A stretch of 64,000 bases of DNA from Rathayibacter sp. Leaf185 (GTDB lineage: Bacteria; Actinomycetota; Actinomycetes; Actinomycetales; Microbacteriaceae): contig NZ_LMPP01000001.1 in NCBI RefSeq assembly GCF_001423885.1, forward strand, positions 1,031,543 through 1,095,542. The letters run 5' to 3'. The position numbers and the translations under genes are program-made. The notes beneath the pieces are model-generated. The model was not told where the DNA came from and made no database searches. It saw nothing but the letters and a program-made list of their open reading frames with translations. Below are positions 25,775-34,074 of this stretch, piece by piece (the stretch's first letter is position 1; every line of letters begins with the position of its first letter).

Positions 25775-26680
25775 ATGTCCGCGTTTCAGGAGCTGTCTGA
25801 GTCGGGCGTGATTGGATCGGAAACGGTCGATCTGTTGATTCGCCTCGTGGGCCAGACGGGTCGAACCAACTCGTTTCCCCCTCCACTTGGGCACGGGAAC
25901 TGGTCCGACCAGGCCGTTCTGGATTACGTCGGGAGCATTCTGTCCAGTACGCGCGGGTCCGGTATGGCGATTGGGTGCGTGGTGTCAGCGACGGACGACC
26001 GCTCGTTGGAGCGGCTGTTACTCACGTCCATCCGGCGGTTCATGATCGATGAGGCGAAGGCGACCCCGGTCGGAAAGCTTCGGCTCCGGTTGCGCGGTCT
26101 GCTCGGGAAGGACGCGCGTTTCGTCAGTGCGACTACGCTGCTCGCCGGCGAAGAAGCGTGGACGATCCCGGCAAACGGCTCCGCCGTGTGGACCGAAGAT
26201 CTCGAGGACCTGGAGCGCGTGACAGCATCCGTGCAGGTGGCGCCGATCCATCGCCTGAACAGTGCCGGCCCGACGCCGGGGCCCGTTCGCGAGTCTCTTC
26301 TCACTATGAGTCACGAGGCTTTGCTTCGGACCGCTGGCGCGATGCGCGCTCAGCTCCTCGCCCGTTTTCTCTACCGCCGCTTCGCCCTCGACTCCGCCGA
26401 ACCGACGTCGCCCGGATCGGCGAGCAGTCCACCGCCTACGTTGTCCCTTGACCTAGACGACGAGGTCGCGGTGCTCGCACGAACGATCTACAACGACTTG
26501 TCCGTTGCGGAGATCCGTATCCTGGGGAACGTGGGCACGGCCGCAGACCTGTCGGCGTTGAACCCCGCCCGCGACGCGCTCTTCGAGCGTCTTCGCATCT
26601 ACGGGGGCAGCGACGTCGGGCGTGATGCAGTGAGCCTCGCTGCGCGTTGGTGTTCGCCCTCCGGCATGGTTGCAAGTTAG
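25775..26680 (+). CDS. Unknown protein, first gene of the ubiquitin-like operon
   Basis: A 301-residue protein I do not recognise. It looks soluble, without signal peptide or membrane helix. Residues about 85-120 form a basic helical patch (RRFMIDEAKATPVGKLRLRL, then GLLGKDARF), and a second helical segment near 230-260 (LARTIYNDLSVAEIRIL) could be a helix-turn-helix. This layout vaguely recalls sigma-factor-like or DNA-binding proteins, but I cannot name a family. The ATG at 25775 lies 8 bp after GAAGG and is preferred to the GTG at 25769. A possible -10 (TAGGTT near 25733) lies upstream. It is followed at 45 bp by the HTH gene and is probably co-transcribed with the ubiquitin-like genes. 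Confidence 0.7.
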   Translation: MSAFQELSESGVIGSETVDLLIRLVGQTGRTNSFPPPLGHGNWSDQAVLDYVGSILSSTRGSGMAIGCVVSATDDRSLERLLLTSIRRFMIDEAKATPVGKLRLRLRGLLGKDARFVSATTLLAGEEAWTIPANGSAVWTEDLEDLERVTASVQVAPIHRLNSAGPTPGPVRESLLTMSHEALLRTAGAMRAQLLARFLYRRFALDSAEPTSPGSASSPPPTLSLDLDDEVAVLARTIYNDLSVAEIRILGNVGTAADLSALNPARDALFERLRIYGGSDVGRDAVSLAARWCSPSGMVAS

Positions 26681-26725
26681 GTCGTCCGTTCACGTGAGAT
26701 CACCGACTACAGAGAGGACGTCGTC

Positions 26726-27559
26726 ATGATCGACCTACCTCCTCTGACCCGCGCCGACTTGATTGAGCTGGGCAGGAGGATCAAGATTCCCCAACAGGTC
26801 GAGGCGCTCCCGCCCGAGCCTGGTCAGGTCTGGCGGGCTCTCTGGGATGAAACTGCAACTCTCGTTGTCATCCTCGAGGCCACTGAGATCTCGATCCGCG
26901 TTGCTCCGTTCTTCTTTGACTTCGACGACCTGATCTTCAACGAGGAGGATCAGGTCGCGCTCGAGGGGCAGCCGGCCGTCGTTCTCTGGAGCCAGGCCCG
27001 AAATATCGCGCCGCTCACCCTCGATGCCGCGTTCGGATCCGTCCCCTTAACAAGACAGACGACGGGTCGGATCATCAATCAGGTCCTCGAATCACAGATG
27101 ACCGAACCCCTCGACACGCTCGCGGCGTTGACCAGGGACAGCGAAGGTGACGGCACGTTGCGTGAGCGTCTACTGGGACTTCACATTTCTCCGCGGCAAA
27201 TCGCGGAAGCGCTTGGCCAGCCCCTCGTCGTAGGCGCGAACATCCTTCGTAACCGGCGACCCGTCACATCTGAGGAAGCGGAAGCCCTCGCGGCCGCGGT
27301 ACCTCTGACCGCGCACGAGATCCTTTCCTCCAACCCGACTCTGCCCCAGCAGTGGCAGGACGAGCTGCAGTCCGCTGCTTACCGCAGACCAGTGCGCAAT
27401 CTGGCGCGACAGCGCCGTAAGTCGGACTCGGAGGCCTGGCGCTCCGTGGCTTACGGCTCGTACGCGCTTGCTGCGCGGCAGGGCAACAACCTCGAGACCG
27501 CGAGCGTGCGTGCGCGAATCCATAGCTACCTACAGTCCGAGCTGGAGCGTGATGACTGA
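26726..27559 (+). CDS. HTH protein paired with ImmA/IrrE protease
   Basis: A 277-residue protein. The N-terminal half (about 30-110) is a beta-rich domain with VWRALWDETATLVVILEA and FDFDDLIFNEEDQ. The central part (about 145-190) resembles an XRE-type helix-turn-helix: ISPRQIAEALGQPLVVGANI, then RPVTSEEAEALAAAV. The C-terminus is basic. Its stop overlaps the ImmA/IrrE gene by 8 bp, the classic arrangement of repressor or antitoxin with its cognate metallopeptidase. I infer that the protease removes this regulator on a signal. The ATG is preceded by GAGAGGACG. Confidence 0.65.
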   Translation: MIDLPPLTRADLIELGRRIKIPQQVEALPPEPGQVWRALWDETATLVVILEATEISIRVAPFFFDFDDLIFNEEDQVALEGQPAVVLWSQARNIAPLTLDAAFGSVPLTRQTTGRIINQVLESQMTEPLDTLAALTRDSEGDGTLRERLLGLHISPRQIAEALGQPLVVGANILRNRRPVTSEEAEALAAAVPLTAHEILSSNPTLPQQWQDELQSAAYRRPVRNLARQRRKSDSEAWRSVAYGSYALAARQGNNLETASVRARIHSYLQSELERDD

Positions 27560-28625
27560 CGTCAACCGCGCTGCCCGGATCCGCGCGCGACTTGATGCTC
27601 CGGACCATGTCAGCCGCATGATTGCGTCGCTGCAAGCTCGAGGCGACGTCTCGCTGGAGGAGATCCGTCAAGACCCCATCCGCTGGCTGGAGGAGTGGAA
27701 CGAAGTCGACGTCTTTGACTTCGAACCCTCGCGAGCGGAGTCAGATTCGAGATGTGATGTAGCCGGACTCTACCGGGGGGAGGAAACACCGCCTCGGATC
27801 GGTATTGCGTTCTCCGAGACCCGACAGCGGATGAACTTCACCGCTCTGCACGAGCTCGGGCATCACCTTCAAATGACCGACGAGGAACTTCTTAACTCGC
27901 TCGTGGAGCGTCCGGACGGTGGAGCTGCGCTGGAGGAGGAGGCTTGCGACGCTTTTGCCGCAGCGATCCTGATCCCGGAAGCGGCCGCATCCAGTCTGCT
28001 CGGCAGAGGGACGCCCTCCGCCGAATCCGTCGTTCAGCTTTGGCAGACGCTCGGGACGGTATCTCGCTCAGCGGTCGCGATGCGAGCTCGTCGACAGATT
28101 GATGGCGACGGCCACGTTGTCGTTCTCAATGCCGACGGCATCGTCACGTTTGCGACATCGACGACCGCGATCCGCCCAGGGCAGCGAAGTGACCAAACTG
28201 CCACGCCGATTTGGTCGGCCATTGAGCGCGCTCACGCGAACGAGACAGTTACGGCGCGGGGACAGTTCGCCTACGGAGCAGCACTGGCCGGCGACATCTA
28301 TTTCATGCAAGCCACGCCTGCCGGCACCGGCTTCATCATCGTCGCCGCGATCGAACGAGTGCCGTGGACACTGTCCATCGCCCGACACGAAAGCGCTCCG
28401 TACGGTCGCTGGTACGTGTGCCCCCACCTTGCTTGCGCCGCCGAGTTCCTGGCCGGGCCGAAAGACGTCTGCTCCGTCTGCCATCAGTCGACCTGCACCG
28501 AGTGCGGCCGCTGCGCCTGTTCCATCACAGCCCCAGCCGAATTCCTCTGCACCGACTGCTTCCTCCTGAAGGGGTCAGCAGAGGCATCGGCGACCGAAGG
28601 CATCTGCTCCGACTGCGCCGCCTGA
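27552..28625 (+). CDS. ImmA/IrrE-type metallopeptidase with 12-cysteine C-terminal domain
   Basis: A 357-residue protein. The zinc-protease motif HELGHH is at residues 100-105, with the downstream EEEACDAFAAAILIP helix supplying the third ligand, as in ImmA/IrrE proteins that cleave XRE repressors. After a middle domain with no catalytic motif visible to me, the last ~70 residues hold about 12 cysteines in CxxC-like pairs (CSVCH, CTECGRCAC, CTDC, CSDC), probably two or three zinc ribbons. Such a tail is not standard in the family and could bind partner, target or nucleic acid. ATG at 27552 overlaps the HTH gene by 8 bp; the multiubiquitin gene starts 65 bp later. Confidence 0.85.
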   Translation: MTDVNRAARIRARLDAPDHVSRMIASLQARGDVSLEEIRQDPIRWLEEWNEVDVFDFEPSRAESDSRCDVAGLYRGEETPPRIGIAFSETRQRMNFTALHELGHHLQMTDEELLNSLVERPDGGAALEEEACDAFAAAILIPEAAASSLLGRGTPSAESVVQLWQTLGTVSRSAVAMRARRQIDGDGHVVVLNADGIVTFATSTTAIRPGQRSDQTATPIWSAIERAHANETVTARGQFAYGAALAGDIYFMQATPAGTGFIIVAAIERVPWTLSIARHESAPYGRWYVCPHLACAAEFLAGPKDVCSVCHQSTCTECGRCACSITAPAEFLCTDCFLLKGSAEASATEGICSDCAA

Positions 28626-28690
28626 CGAAGCCTCAGAGTTACATCGTCTGTTCCTTGCGAGGGCTCATCCTGGGCCCGGTCAGGAGAAAA

Positions 28691-29353
28691 ATGAACGACC
28701 CAGCTCGGCCGCTTTCCGCGGTAATCACCATCGACAACACCACCTTCCAGCTCGAGCACGGTGACATCACCGGGCAGGAACTGCGGGAACTCACCAGCCC
28801 GGCGGCCAACGACCTGTGGCTCGACCTCCCGGACGCGCAGGACGTCCCGGTTCCGCCGGAGTCCACCATCACCATCGCCAGCGACCTGCGCTTCTTCACG
28901 AACACGCCCATCACCATCTACATCGACTCAGTGCCCTATCGGGTCCCAGCCGGTGCCGTTATCGAGCAGAAGTTGCGCGAGCTCACCTCACCGGCGATTC
29001 CGGATGATCACCGCATCTGGAAGGACATCTACGACGACCTCGACGATCCCATCGCCGAAGACGAGATCATCCTCATCAGAGACGGCGATCGCTTCTTCAC
29101 CAAGGTGCCCGAGCGCACCACCTTCGAAATCCGAGTCAACACGGAGAGGCACACCGTCGCCGGCCCGATCGTCTCCTTCGAGACCATCGTCGGGCTCGCG
29201 TTCCCCGTGCCGCCCACCGGTTCCCAGCTCATCTACACGGTCGGCTACACCCGAGGCGTCGGCCCCCGTCCCACCGGAACGCTGCGCGCCGGCGAGACCG
29301 TCACGATCAAGAACGGAACCATCTTCAATGTCACAGCGACTGATAAGTCGTAG
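28691..29353 (+). CDS. Multiubiquitin protein with three beta-grasp domains
   Basis: A 220-residue protein of the prokaryotic multiubiquitin family. Three tandem ubiquitin-like domains are visible: about 9-75 (VITIDNTTFQL, LRELTSP, LRFFTNTP), about 76-145 (TIYIDSVPYRV, LRELTSP, DRFFTKVP) and about 146-220 (FEIRVNTERHTV, IVGLAFPVPP, GTLRAGETV, NGTIFNVT), ending TDKS with no terminal Gly-Gly. The ATG has GGAGAAAA upstream. It overlaps the E1-like gene by 26 bp and lies just before DUF6527, the known genomic context of this family. I infer that it is the modifier, or a stored polyprotein of modifiers, of a bacterial ubiquitination-like pathway. Confidence 0.88.
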   Translation: MNDPARPLSAVITIDNTTFQLEHGDITGQELRELTSPAANDLWLDLPDAQDVPVPPESTITIASDLRFFTNTPITIYIDSVPYRVPAGAVIEQKLRELTSPAIPDDHRIWKDIYDDLDDPIAEDEIILIRDGDRFFTKVPERTTFEIRVNTERHTVAGPIVSFETIVGLAFPVPPTGSQLIYTVGYTRGVGPRPTGTLRAGETVTIKNGTIFNVTATDKS

Positions 29354-30512
29354 CGCCGACCTGCAGAAGCTGCGTGACCAGGGATACGAGGTGTCCGTCA
29401 TCGACGGGCACCTCGTCCTCTCCCACGTCCCCTACGTCAACGCTGCTCGCCAGGTCACCTACGGCTCCCTCGTTTCCACGCTCACCCTCAGCGGCGATAC
29501 CACCACCACACCAGACACCCACGTGGTCTACTTCATCGGCGAGACGCCGTGCACGGCAGACGGCACCCCGCTCGACAACCTGATCCACGCGGTCTACGAC
29601 GCCCAGCTCACGACGAATCTCGCCGTGAACTTCATGTTCTCGCACAAGCCGGTCCCCTCCGGGCTCTACCCGGACTACTTCGCAAAGATGAGCACATACG
29701 CGACAATTTTGCTGCAGGAAGCCCAGGCCCTGGATCCAGACGCAATCGCCCAGACCTTCGCGCCCGTCACCGATGAGGACGACACCAGCGTGTTCAACTA
29801 CCTTGACACCGCCTCCAGCCGAGCGGGGATCGCGATGATCGCCAGCAAGCTCCAAATCGGTAAGGTCGCGATCATCGGAGTCGGCGGCACCGGCGCCTAT
29901 ATCCTCGACCTCCTGGCCAAGACACCCATTGGCGAACTCCACCTTTTCGACGGAGATCGCTTCCTGCAGCACAACGCGTTCCGCGCTCCCGGCGCCCCCA
30001 CCCTCGACGAACTTGGCTCCACCCCATACAAGGTCAACTACCTCGCGGGCCGATACGCCGCGATGAGGAAGGGAATCTTCCCACACCCGATCAACATCGA
30101 TGCCACCAACCTGAGCCAGCTAGACGACACCGACTTCGTGTTCCTCGCGATCGACGACGGCCCGGCCAAGGAGGTCATTGTCACGCACCTCGAGGTGGTC
30201 GGAATCGACTTCATCGACGTCGGCATGGGCATCTACGAGCGACTCGGCGCACTCGGCGGCCTCGTCAGAACAACCCTCAGCCGGAACGACCAGCAGAGCC
30301 GGGCCGATGCACGCAGCCGGATCTCGTTCGGCGACGACAGCGCCAACGAGTACACGCAGAACATCCAGATCGCCGACCTCAACGCGTTGAACGCTGCCCT
30401 CGCCGTCATCAGGTTCAAGAAGCATCTCGGGTTCTTCCTCGACCTGGACGTCACCGACACCTCGATCTACATGATCGACAGCAACGCGATCGCAAACGAG
30501 GACCCGTCATGA
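29328..30512 (+). CDS. E2-like/E1-like (ThiF) fusion of the ubiquitin-like pathway
   Basis: A 394-residue fusion. Residues about 1-150 look E2-like, as in DUF6791-type ThiF proteins, with HVVYFIGETPC (C75) and VNFMFSHKP. Residues about 170-394 are a ThiF/E1 adenylation domain: GVGGTGAYILDLL binds ATP, then LFDGDRF, HNAFRAPGAP and DFVFLAIDD. C75 is the only cysteine in the whole protein, so the E1 half lacks the catalytic cysteine of canonical E1 enzymes. This fits reports of bacterial ubiquitination-like pathways that do not use a standard E1 thioester. The ATG at 29328 lies inside the multiubiquitin gene, and the stop overlaps DUF6527 by 4 bp. Confidence 0.87.
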   Translation: MSQRLISRSADLQKLRDQGYEVSVIDGHLVLSHVPYVNAARQVTYGSLVSTLTLSGDTTTTPDTHVVYFIGETPCTADGTPLDNLIHAVYDAQLTTNLAVNFMFSHKPVPSGLYPDYFAKMSTYATILLQEAQALDPDAIAQTFAPVTDEDDTSVFNYLDTASSRAGIAMIASKLQIGKVAIIGVGGTGAYILDLLAKTPIGELHLFDGDRFLQHNAFRAPGAPTLDELGSTPYKVNYLAGRYAAMRKGIFPHPINIDATNLSQLDDTDFVFLAIDDGPAKEVIVTHLEVVGIDFIDVGMGIYERLGALGGLVRTTLSRNDQQSRADARSRISFGDDSANEYTQNIQIADLNALNAALAVIRFKKHLGFFLDLDVTDTSIYMIDSNAIANEDPS

Positions 30513-30925
30513 AAACCCAAAGATTTGACTATGAGTTCGACGACGAGTTCCCGACCACGCCCGCCCCGGGGACGGTCTACGTCTCCACGCCTTACGCCAG
30601 CGCGCTTCACCTCTGCGCATGTGGATGCGGAATCAAGGTCGTCACTCCACTGTCACCCGACGACTGGTCCATCATCTTCAACGGCGTCTCCGTCAGCCTG
30701 ACACCGTCTATCGGGAACTGGAGCTTTCCGTGTCGATCGCACTACTTGATTCGGCGCGGTGACGTCATCTGGTCGGACCAATGGTCGGCTCAGAAGGTCG
30801 AAGCTAACCGCGAAGCCGACCACGCACGAAAGGAGCAACGCTCCATCGCTGAACGGGAACCGGTTCCTATTACCTCAAGGCCACGCACGCGGCTCGCGCG
30901 CTGGTTCAGGAAGCTGCGCCCGTAG
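30509..30925 (+). CDS. DUF6527 protein of the multiubiquitin operon
   Basis: A 138-residue protein of the DUF6527 family. The diagnostic core is HLCACGCGIKVV (C36, C38, C40), WSIIFNGVSVSLTPSIGNW and FPCRSHYLI (C75, H78); the Cys and His residues probably bind zinc. The family is tied to multiubiquitin/E1 operons; an E2-adjacent or peptidase role has been considered, but I cannot establish it from sequence. The tail after residue 95 is charged and ends in a basic cluster. ATG overlaps the E1 stop. It is the last gene of the operon and converges with the PLD nuclease gene, leaving 30 bp between. Confidence 0.85.
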   Translation: MKTQRFDYEFDDEFPTTPAPGTVYVSTPYASALHLCACGCGIKVVTPLSPDDWSIIFNGVSVSLTPSIGNWSFPCRSHYLIRRGDVIWSDQWSAQKVEANREADHARKEQRSIAEREPVPITSRPRTRLARWFRKLRP

Positions 30926-30955
30926 GACGAGGGCTCCGCGTAATTCTGATCCCAG

Positions 30956-32182
30956 TCAGGCCGCAAAATCTCCCGAGGGCATCGGCGCAATGATGATTCG
31001 AAACTGATCTGGCACGATACGCTCCAGGGTGACGTAGTAATCGATGTAATTGGTCTTGCGGAGCAGCTTACCAAGTTCGGAGCCCCAGTGCAGGACGGTC
31101 GGTACATTATTCTGGCCAGCGGTGCGATTGGGGTTGTGGCTGACCCGGAGGTCGATTGGTCCAAGCGTTTCGCCGTTGATATAGGCGTCGAACGTCACGT
31201 TAACCTCCATCTCGCTCAAATTGTCAAGGTTAGGCGTCCAGGGCAGGCCGCCAAAAAAATCAGAAATGAAGTATGTCTGGTTATTGAGTGGGAACCCCTC
31301 CTGGCTTAGCCGGAGATTCCCTGTTGGGTTACTGTTCGCGGCCCTCGGCCTCTGCGCGGCCGTGTGGTCCATTTGTTTGAACCAACGCCTGATCACCCAA
31401 GCCTCTGGAAGGGGTGTATCGACGTACGGTTCAACGGGAGTAGGCGCCGGTTCAAGCGTTTGGCTACTCTTCCCGGGGGTTATGGGCTTCTTAGAAATGA
31501 GACCGGGCGCGAGCGGCGGTAGGGGTCGCATAGCGGTTTCGGGCGGGCCGAAAAGCCCTCGTGCCGTGCCGGACGTTACGCTGTCGGTGTCTTCCGGGGC
31601 GTCCTGTTTCGGCCGCACTACCCGACGGCTGGCATCCTCGCTTCCGATGGCGATGTCCGAGCTGCGGAGCATGTTCTGAATAAGTTCGTCGGTGAGGGGC
31701 TGGCACGCTGTCGGCTCGGCCAGCAGCGATGCGATCCAGCTCTCTACTTCTGCGAACGGGCCGTCCAGGTCACCGGTGCCGTCGAGCCAAAGTGATCCTT
31801 CGTAGTTCCAGCCGAGTCCGCCGGCAGTCATGTTGCTGGAGCCGACGAACAGGGAGTGCTGCTGAGGGCCGGTCGCGAGGTACACCTTTGGGTGGAAGGT
31901 GCGACGCGGGTCGTGGAAGACGTAAGCGTCGTCGGCGAGATGTTGCGCGAGAGCGAGGCCCTCTCTCGTCGCGCCGCCCTCACTGACACCGACGATCATG
32001 CGGACGTATCCACCGCGGTCTCGGAAGTCAGTGAGCTGAGGGATCACCCGGCCAAGTCCGGAACGTTTTGCCCAGGCGACGACGATGTCGAGGCGATCCG
32101 CGTCGCTGTCCAGGACGTGCTCGATGAAGTCGAGCAGGTTGGGTTGGCCTTGCGCGGGTTGGCCGACGAATCGTGCTTTCAC
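30956..32182 (-). CDS. PLD-type restriction endonuclease (NgoFVII/BfiI-like)
   Basis: A 408-residue nuclease. The N-terminal half is a phospholipase D domain with FHPKVYLATG (H97, K99) followed by GSSNMTAGGL, the HxK...N pattern of metal-independent PLD nucleases used by BfiI- and NgoFVII-like enzymes. The C-terminal half (from about 285) probably recognises the DNA target. The start is the GTG at 32182, preceded by CAGGAGACTC; the frame continues to an ATG at 32263, but that would overlap the methyltransferase start codon. It is divergent from an adenine methyltransferase, making a type II restriction-modification pair. Confidence 0.83.
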   Translation of the reverse strand: MKARFVGQPAQGQPNLLDFIEHVLDSDADRLDIVVAWAKRSGLGRVIPQLTDFRDRGGYVRMIVGVSEGGATREGLALAQHLADDAYVFHDPRRTFHPKVYLATGPQQHSLFVGSSNMTAGGLGWNYEGSLWLDGTGDLDGPFAEVESWIASLLAEPTACQPLTDELIQNMLRSSDIAIGSEDASRRVVRPKQDAPEDTDSVTSGTARGLFGPPETAMRPLPPLAPGLISKKPITPGKSSQTLEPAPTPVEPYVDTPLPEAWVIRRWFKQMDHTAAQRPRAANSNPTGNLRLSQEGFPLNNQTYFISDFFGGLPWTPNLDNLSEMEVNVTFDAYINGETLGPIDLRVSHNPNRTAGQNNVPTVLHWGSELGKLLRKTNYIDYYVTLERIVPDQFRIIIAPMPSGDFAA

Positions 32183-32238
32183 GTGTTGAGTCTCCTGCCG
32201 CGGGCGCTCGCTCGGGGGAGGAGGACCGGTAGGATTTG

Positions 32239-32253
32239 CTTCAGATACTGAAG
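32239..32253. promoter_or_regulatory. Dyad CTTCAG-ATA-CTGAAG in the restriction-modification promoter
   Basis: A perfect 6-3-6 inverted repeat overlapping a possible -10 (GATACT) for the methyltransferase, 9 bp before its ATG and inside the 79-bp divergent region. A repressor, or the methyltransferase itself, bound here could balance expression of the two genes. No C-protein gene is present. Confidence 0.45.
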
Positions 32254-32261
32254 TGAGGACC

Positions 32262-33905
32262 ATGAGAACACGCGACGTTGTCAGCGCCGAGAAGCTACGT
32301 GGCGGGTTCTACTCACCCGACGTTCTTGTGGATCTGTGCCTGGGCCGCTCATCCGAGTTGCTCCGCGGCAAGCAACACGTCAGGGTACTTGAGCCATCGG
32401 CTGGTGATGGCGCCTTCATCCGCGGGCTGGATCGAACTGACCTGGGGCGGGCGGTCGCTCACGTCGAGGCGGTAGAGATCTTCGAGTCCGAGGCGCAGAA
32501 GGCGATGGAAGCTCTCTCCCGGTCCGGGATTCCTGGTGCGGTGCACATTGCAAACGTCCTCGAATGGAACCAGGGTCGATCCGGAACATTCGACCTTGCG
32601 CTGGGCAATCCGCCCTACGTGCGGTTCCAGTTCGTGTCTCTTGAAGACAAGCAACGTGCGCTGGCCATCGGCAATCAGCTCGGCATCACCGGCTCAGCTG
32701 TCTCCAACCTCTGGATCCCGGTCTTCCTCCTCGCGGTCGAGCGACTCGCAGCAGGCGGTGTGTTCTCGATGATCCTGCCCACCGAGTTCCTCACGGGCGT
32801 TTCCGCCGGCCGCGTTCGAGCCTGGCTTCTCGCGACCACCCGCGACCTCACCATCGACCTCTTCAAACCAGGCTCCTTCCCCGCCGTGCTGCAGGAGGTG
32901 CTCGTCCTCACCGGCCGGAAGGCCGACTCCGCGCAGGACGCGAGCAAAACAGTGCGATTCTTCGACCACAACGGAGGCACCCACCAGTGGCGTCACGAGG
33001 TATCGCCTGCCGCGAAGACCTGGACGTCCTACTTACTGAACCCCGAACAAGAGTCCGCGCTGACCGAGTGCGCACGCCTGGAAGGCATCACGCGACTCGG
33101 ATCTGAAGTCAGGTTCAGCGTGTCGACGGTGACAGGAGCCAACGAATACTTCTGCGTCGACACCGCCACGGTCGAGGAGAACGACCTCAGCCAGTGGGCC
33201 CTTCCGCTGCTCCCCCGTACGCGCTATGCGCCAGGACTGACCTACAGCAAGGAAGAGCATCTCGAGCTCGCCGACACCACTGCCGCGGCCTGGATGCTTC
33301 ACTTCGCCGCCGACAAGCCCGTCCCCACGCAATACAGCCGCGCCGGCAGTTACATCGCAACCGGAGAAACGGCCGAGCTGCACGAACGATTCAAATGCCG
33401 CGTCCGTACCCCGTGGTACCGCGTTCCAGTCGTTCAGCCCGGCCAGCTACTCATGTCGAAACGCTCAAACCTCTTCCCTCGCGTCATCGTCAACCAAGCC
33501 GGCGTGGTCACAACCGACACGATCTACCGCGGCCACATGCTTCCCACTTCAACCCTGACCGCGAACGACGTCGCCGCGTCATTCCACAACTCACTCACGT
33601 TGCTCTCCGTCGAGACAGACGGGCGGAGCTTCGGCGGAGGCGTCCTAGAACTCGTACCCAGCGAGGTTGCGTCACTACTGTTCCCCGCAGCGCCCGCCGC
33701 CCACAAAGAACTCGACAAGCTCGACCGCATCGCACGAACCGACCCATCCCCCGAGGCGCTCATTGAGGCGACCGACCGCCTACTACCACAGTGGATCCCG
33801 GGACTCACTCCCGATCTTTTACACCTCGTTCAGGAAGCACGCCATGAACTGCTGCAACGCCGAACGGTCCGCTCTCACGGCAAGTTCTTTGGGCTGGAGA
33901 CCTAG
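32262..33905 (+). CDS. N6-adenine DNA methyltransferase (type II)
   Basis: A 547-residue methyltransferase of the gamma-type Eco57I/TaqI-like class. The AdoMet-binding motif is VLEPSAGDGAF (about 42-52), and the catalytic motif is NPPY at 116-119. The C-terminal half is a target-recognition region with TaqI-like features (SKRSNLFPRVIVNQAGVV). It would protect host sites from the divergently encoded PLD nuclease. The ATG at 32262 has GTGAGGAC just upstream; the in-frame GTG three codons earlier is less likely. Codon use is less GC-biased than the backbone, in line with the rest of the island. Confidence 0.9.
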   Translation: MRTRDVVSAEKLRGGFYSPDVLVDLCLGRSSELLRGKQHVRVLEPSAGDGAFIRGLDRTDLGRAVAHVEAVEIFESEAQKAMEALSRSGIPGAVHIANVLEWNQGRSGTFDLALGNPPYVRFQFVSLEDKQRALAIGNQLGITGSAVSNLWIPVFLLAVERLAAGGVFSMILPTEFLTGVSAGRVRAWLLATTRDLTIDLFKPGSFPAVLQEVLVLTGRKADSAQDASKTVRFFDHNGGTHQWRHEVSPAAKTWTSYLLNPEQESALTECARLEGITRLGSEVRFSVSTVTGANEYFCVDTATVEENDLSQWALPLLPRTRYAPGLTYSKEEHLELADTTAAAWMLHFAADKPVPTQYSRAGSYIATGETAELHERFKCRVRTPWYRVPVVQPGQLLMSKRSNLFPRVIVNQAGVVTTDTIYRGHMLPTSTLTANDVAASFHNSLTLLSVETDGRSFGGGVLELVPSEVASLLFPAAPAAHKELDKLDRIARTDPSPEALIEATDRLLPQWIPGLTPDLLHLVQEARHELLQRRTVRSHGKFFGLET

Positions 33906-34074
33906 GCACGGTCTGGGAGTCTCGAGCAATCATCCACATTGGCTTGAGTTCGACCGTTCGCAACCTCGACCGCAGACGACGAAGTAACTCCCCGAGGCCG
34001 GAACTCCATGCGAGGCCGTGACGCCGTGGGCCGCCTGCTACGCTCACGCGAACTCGCGATCGACAGGGGAACGT

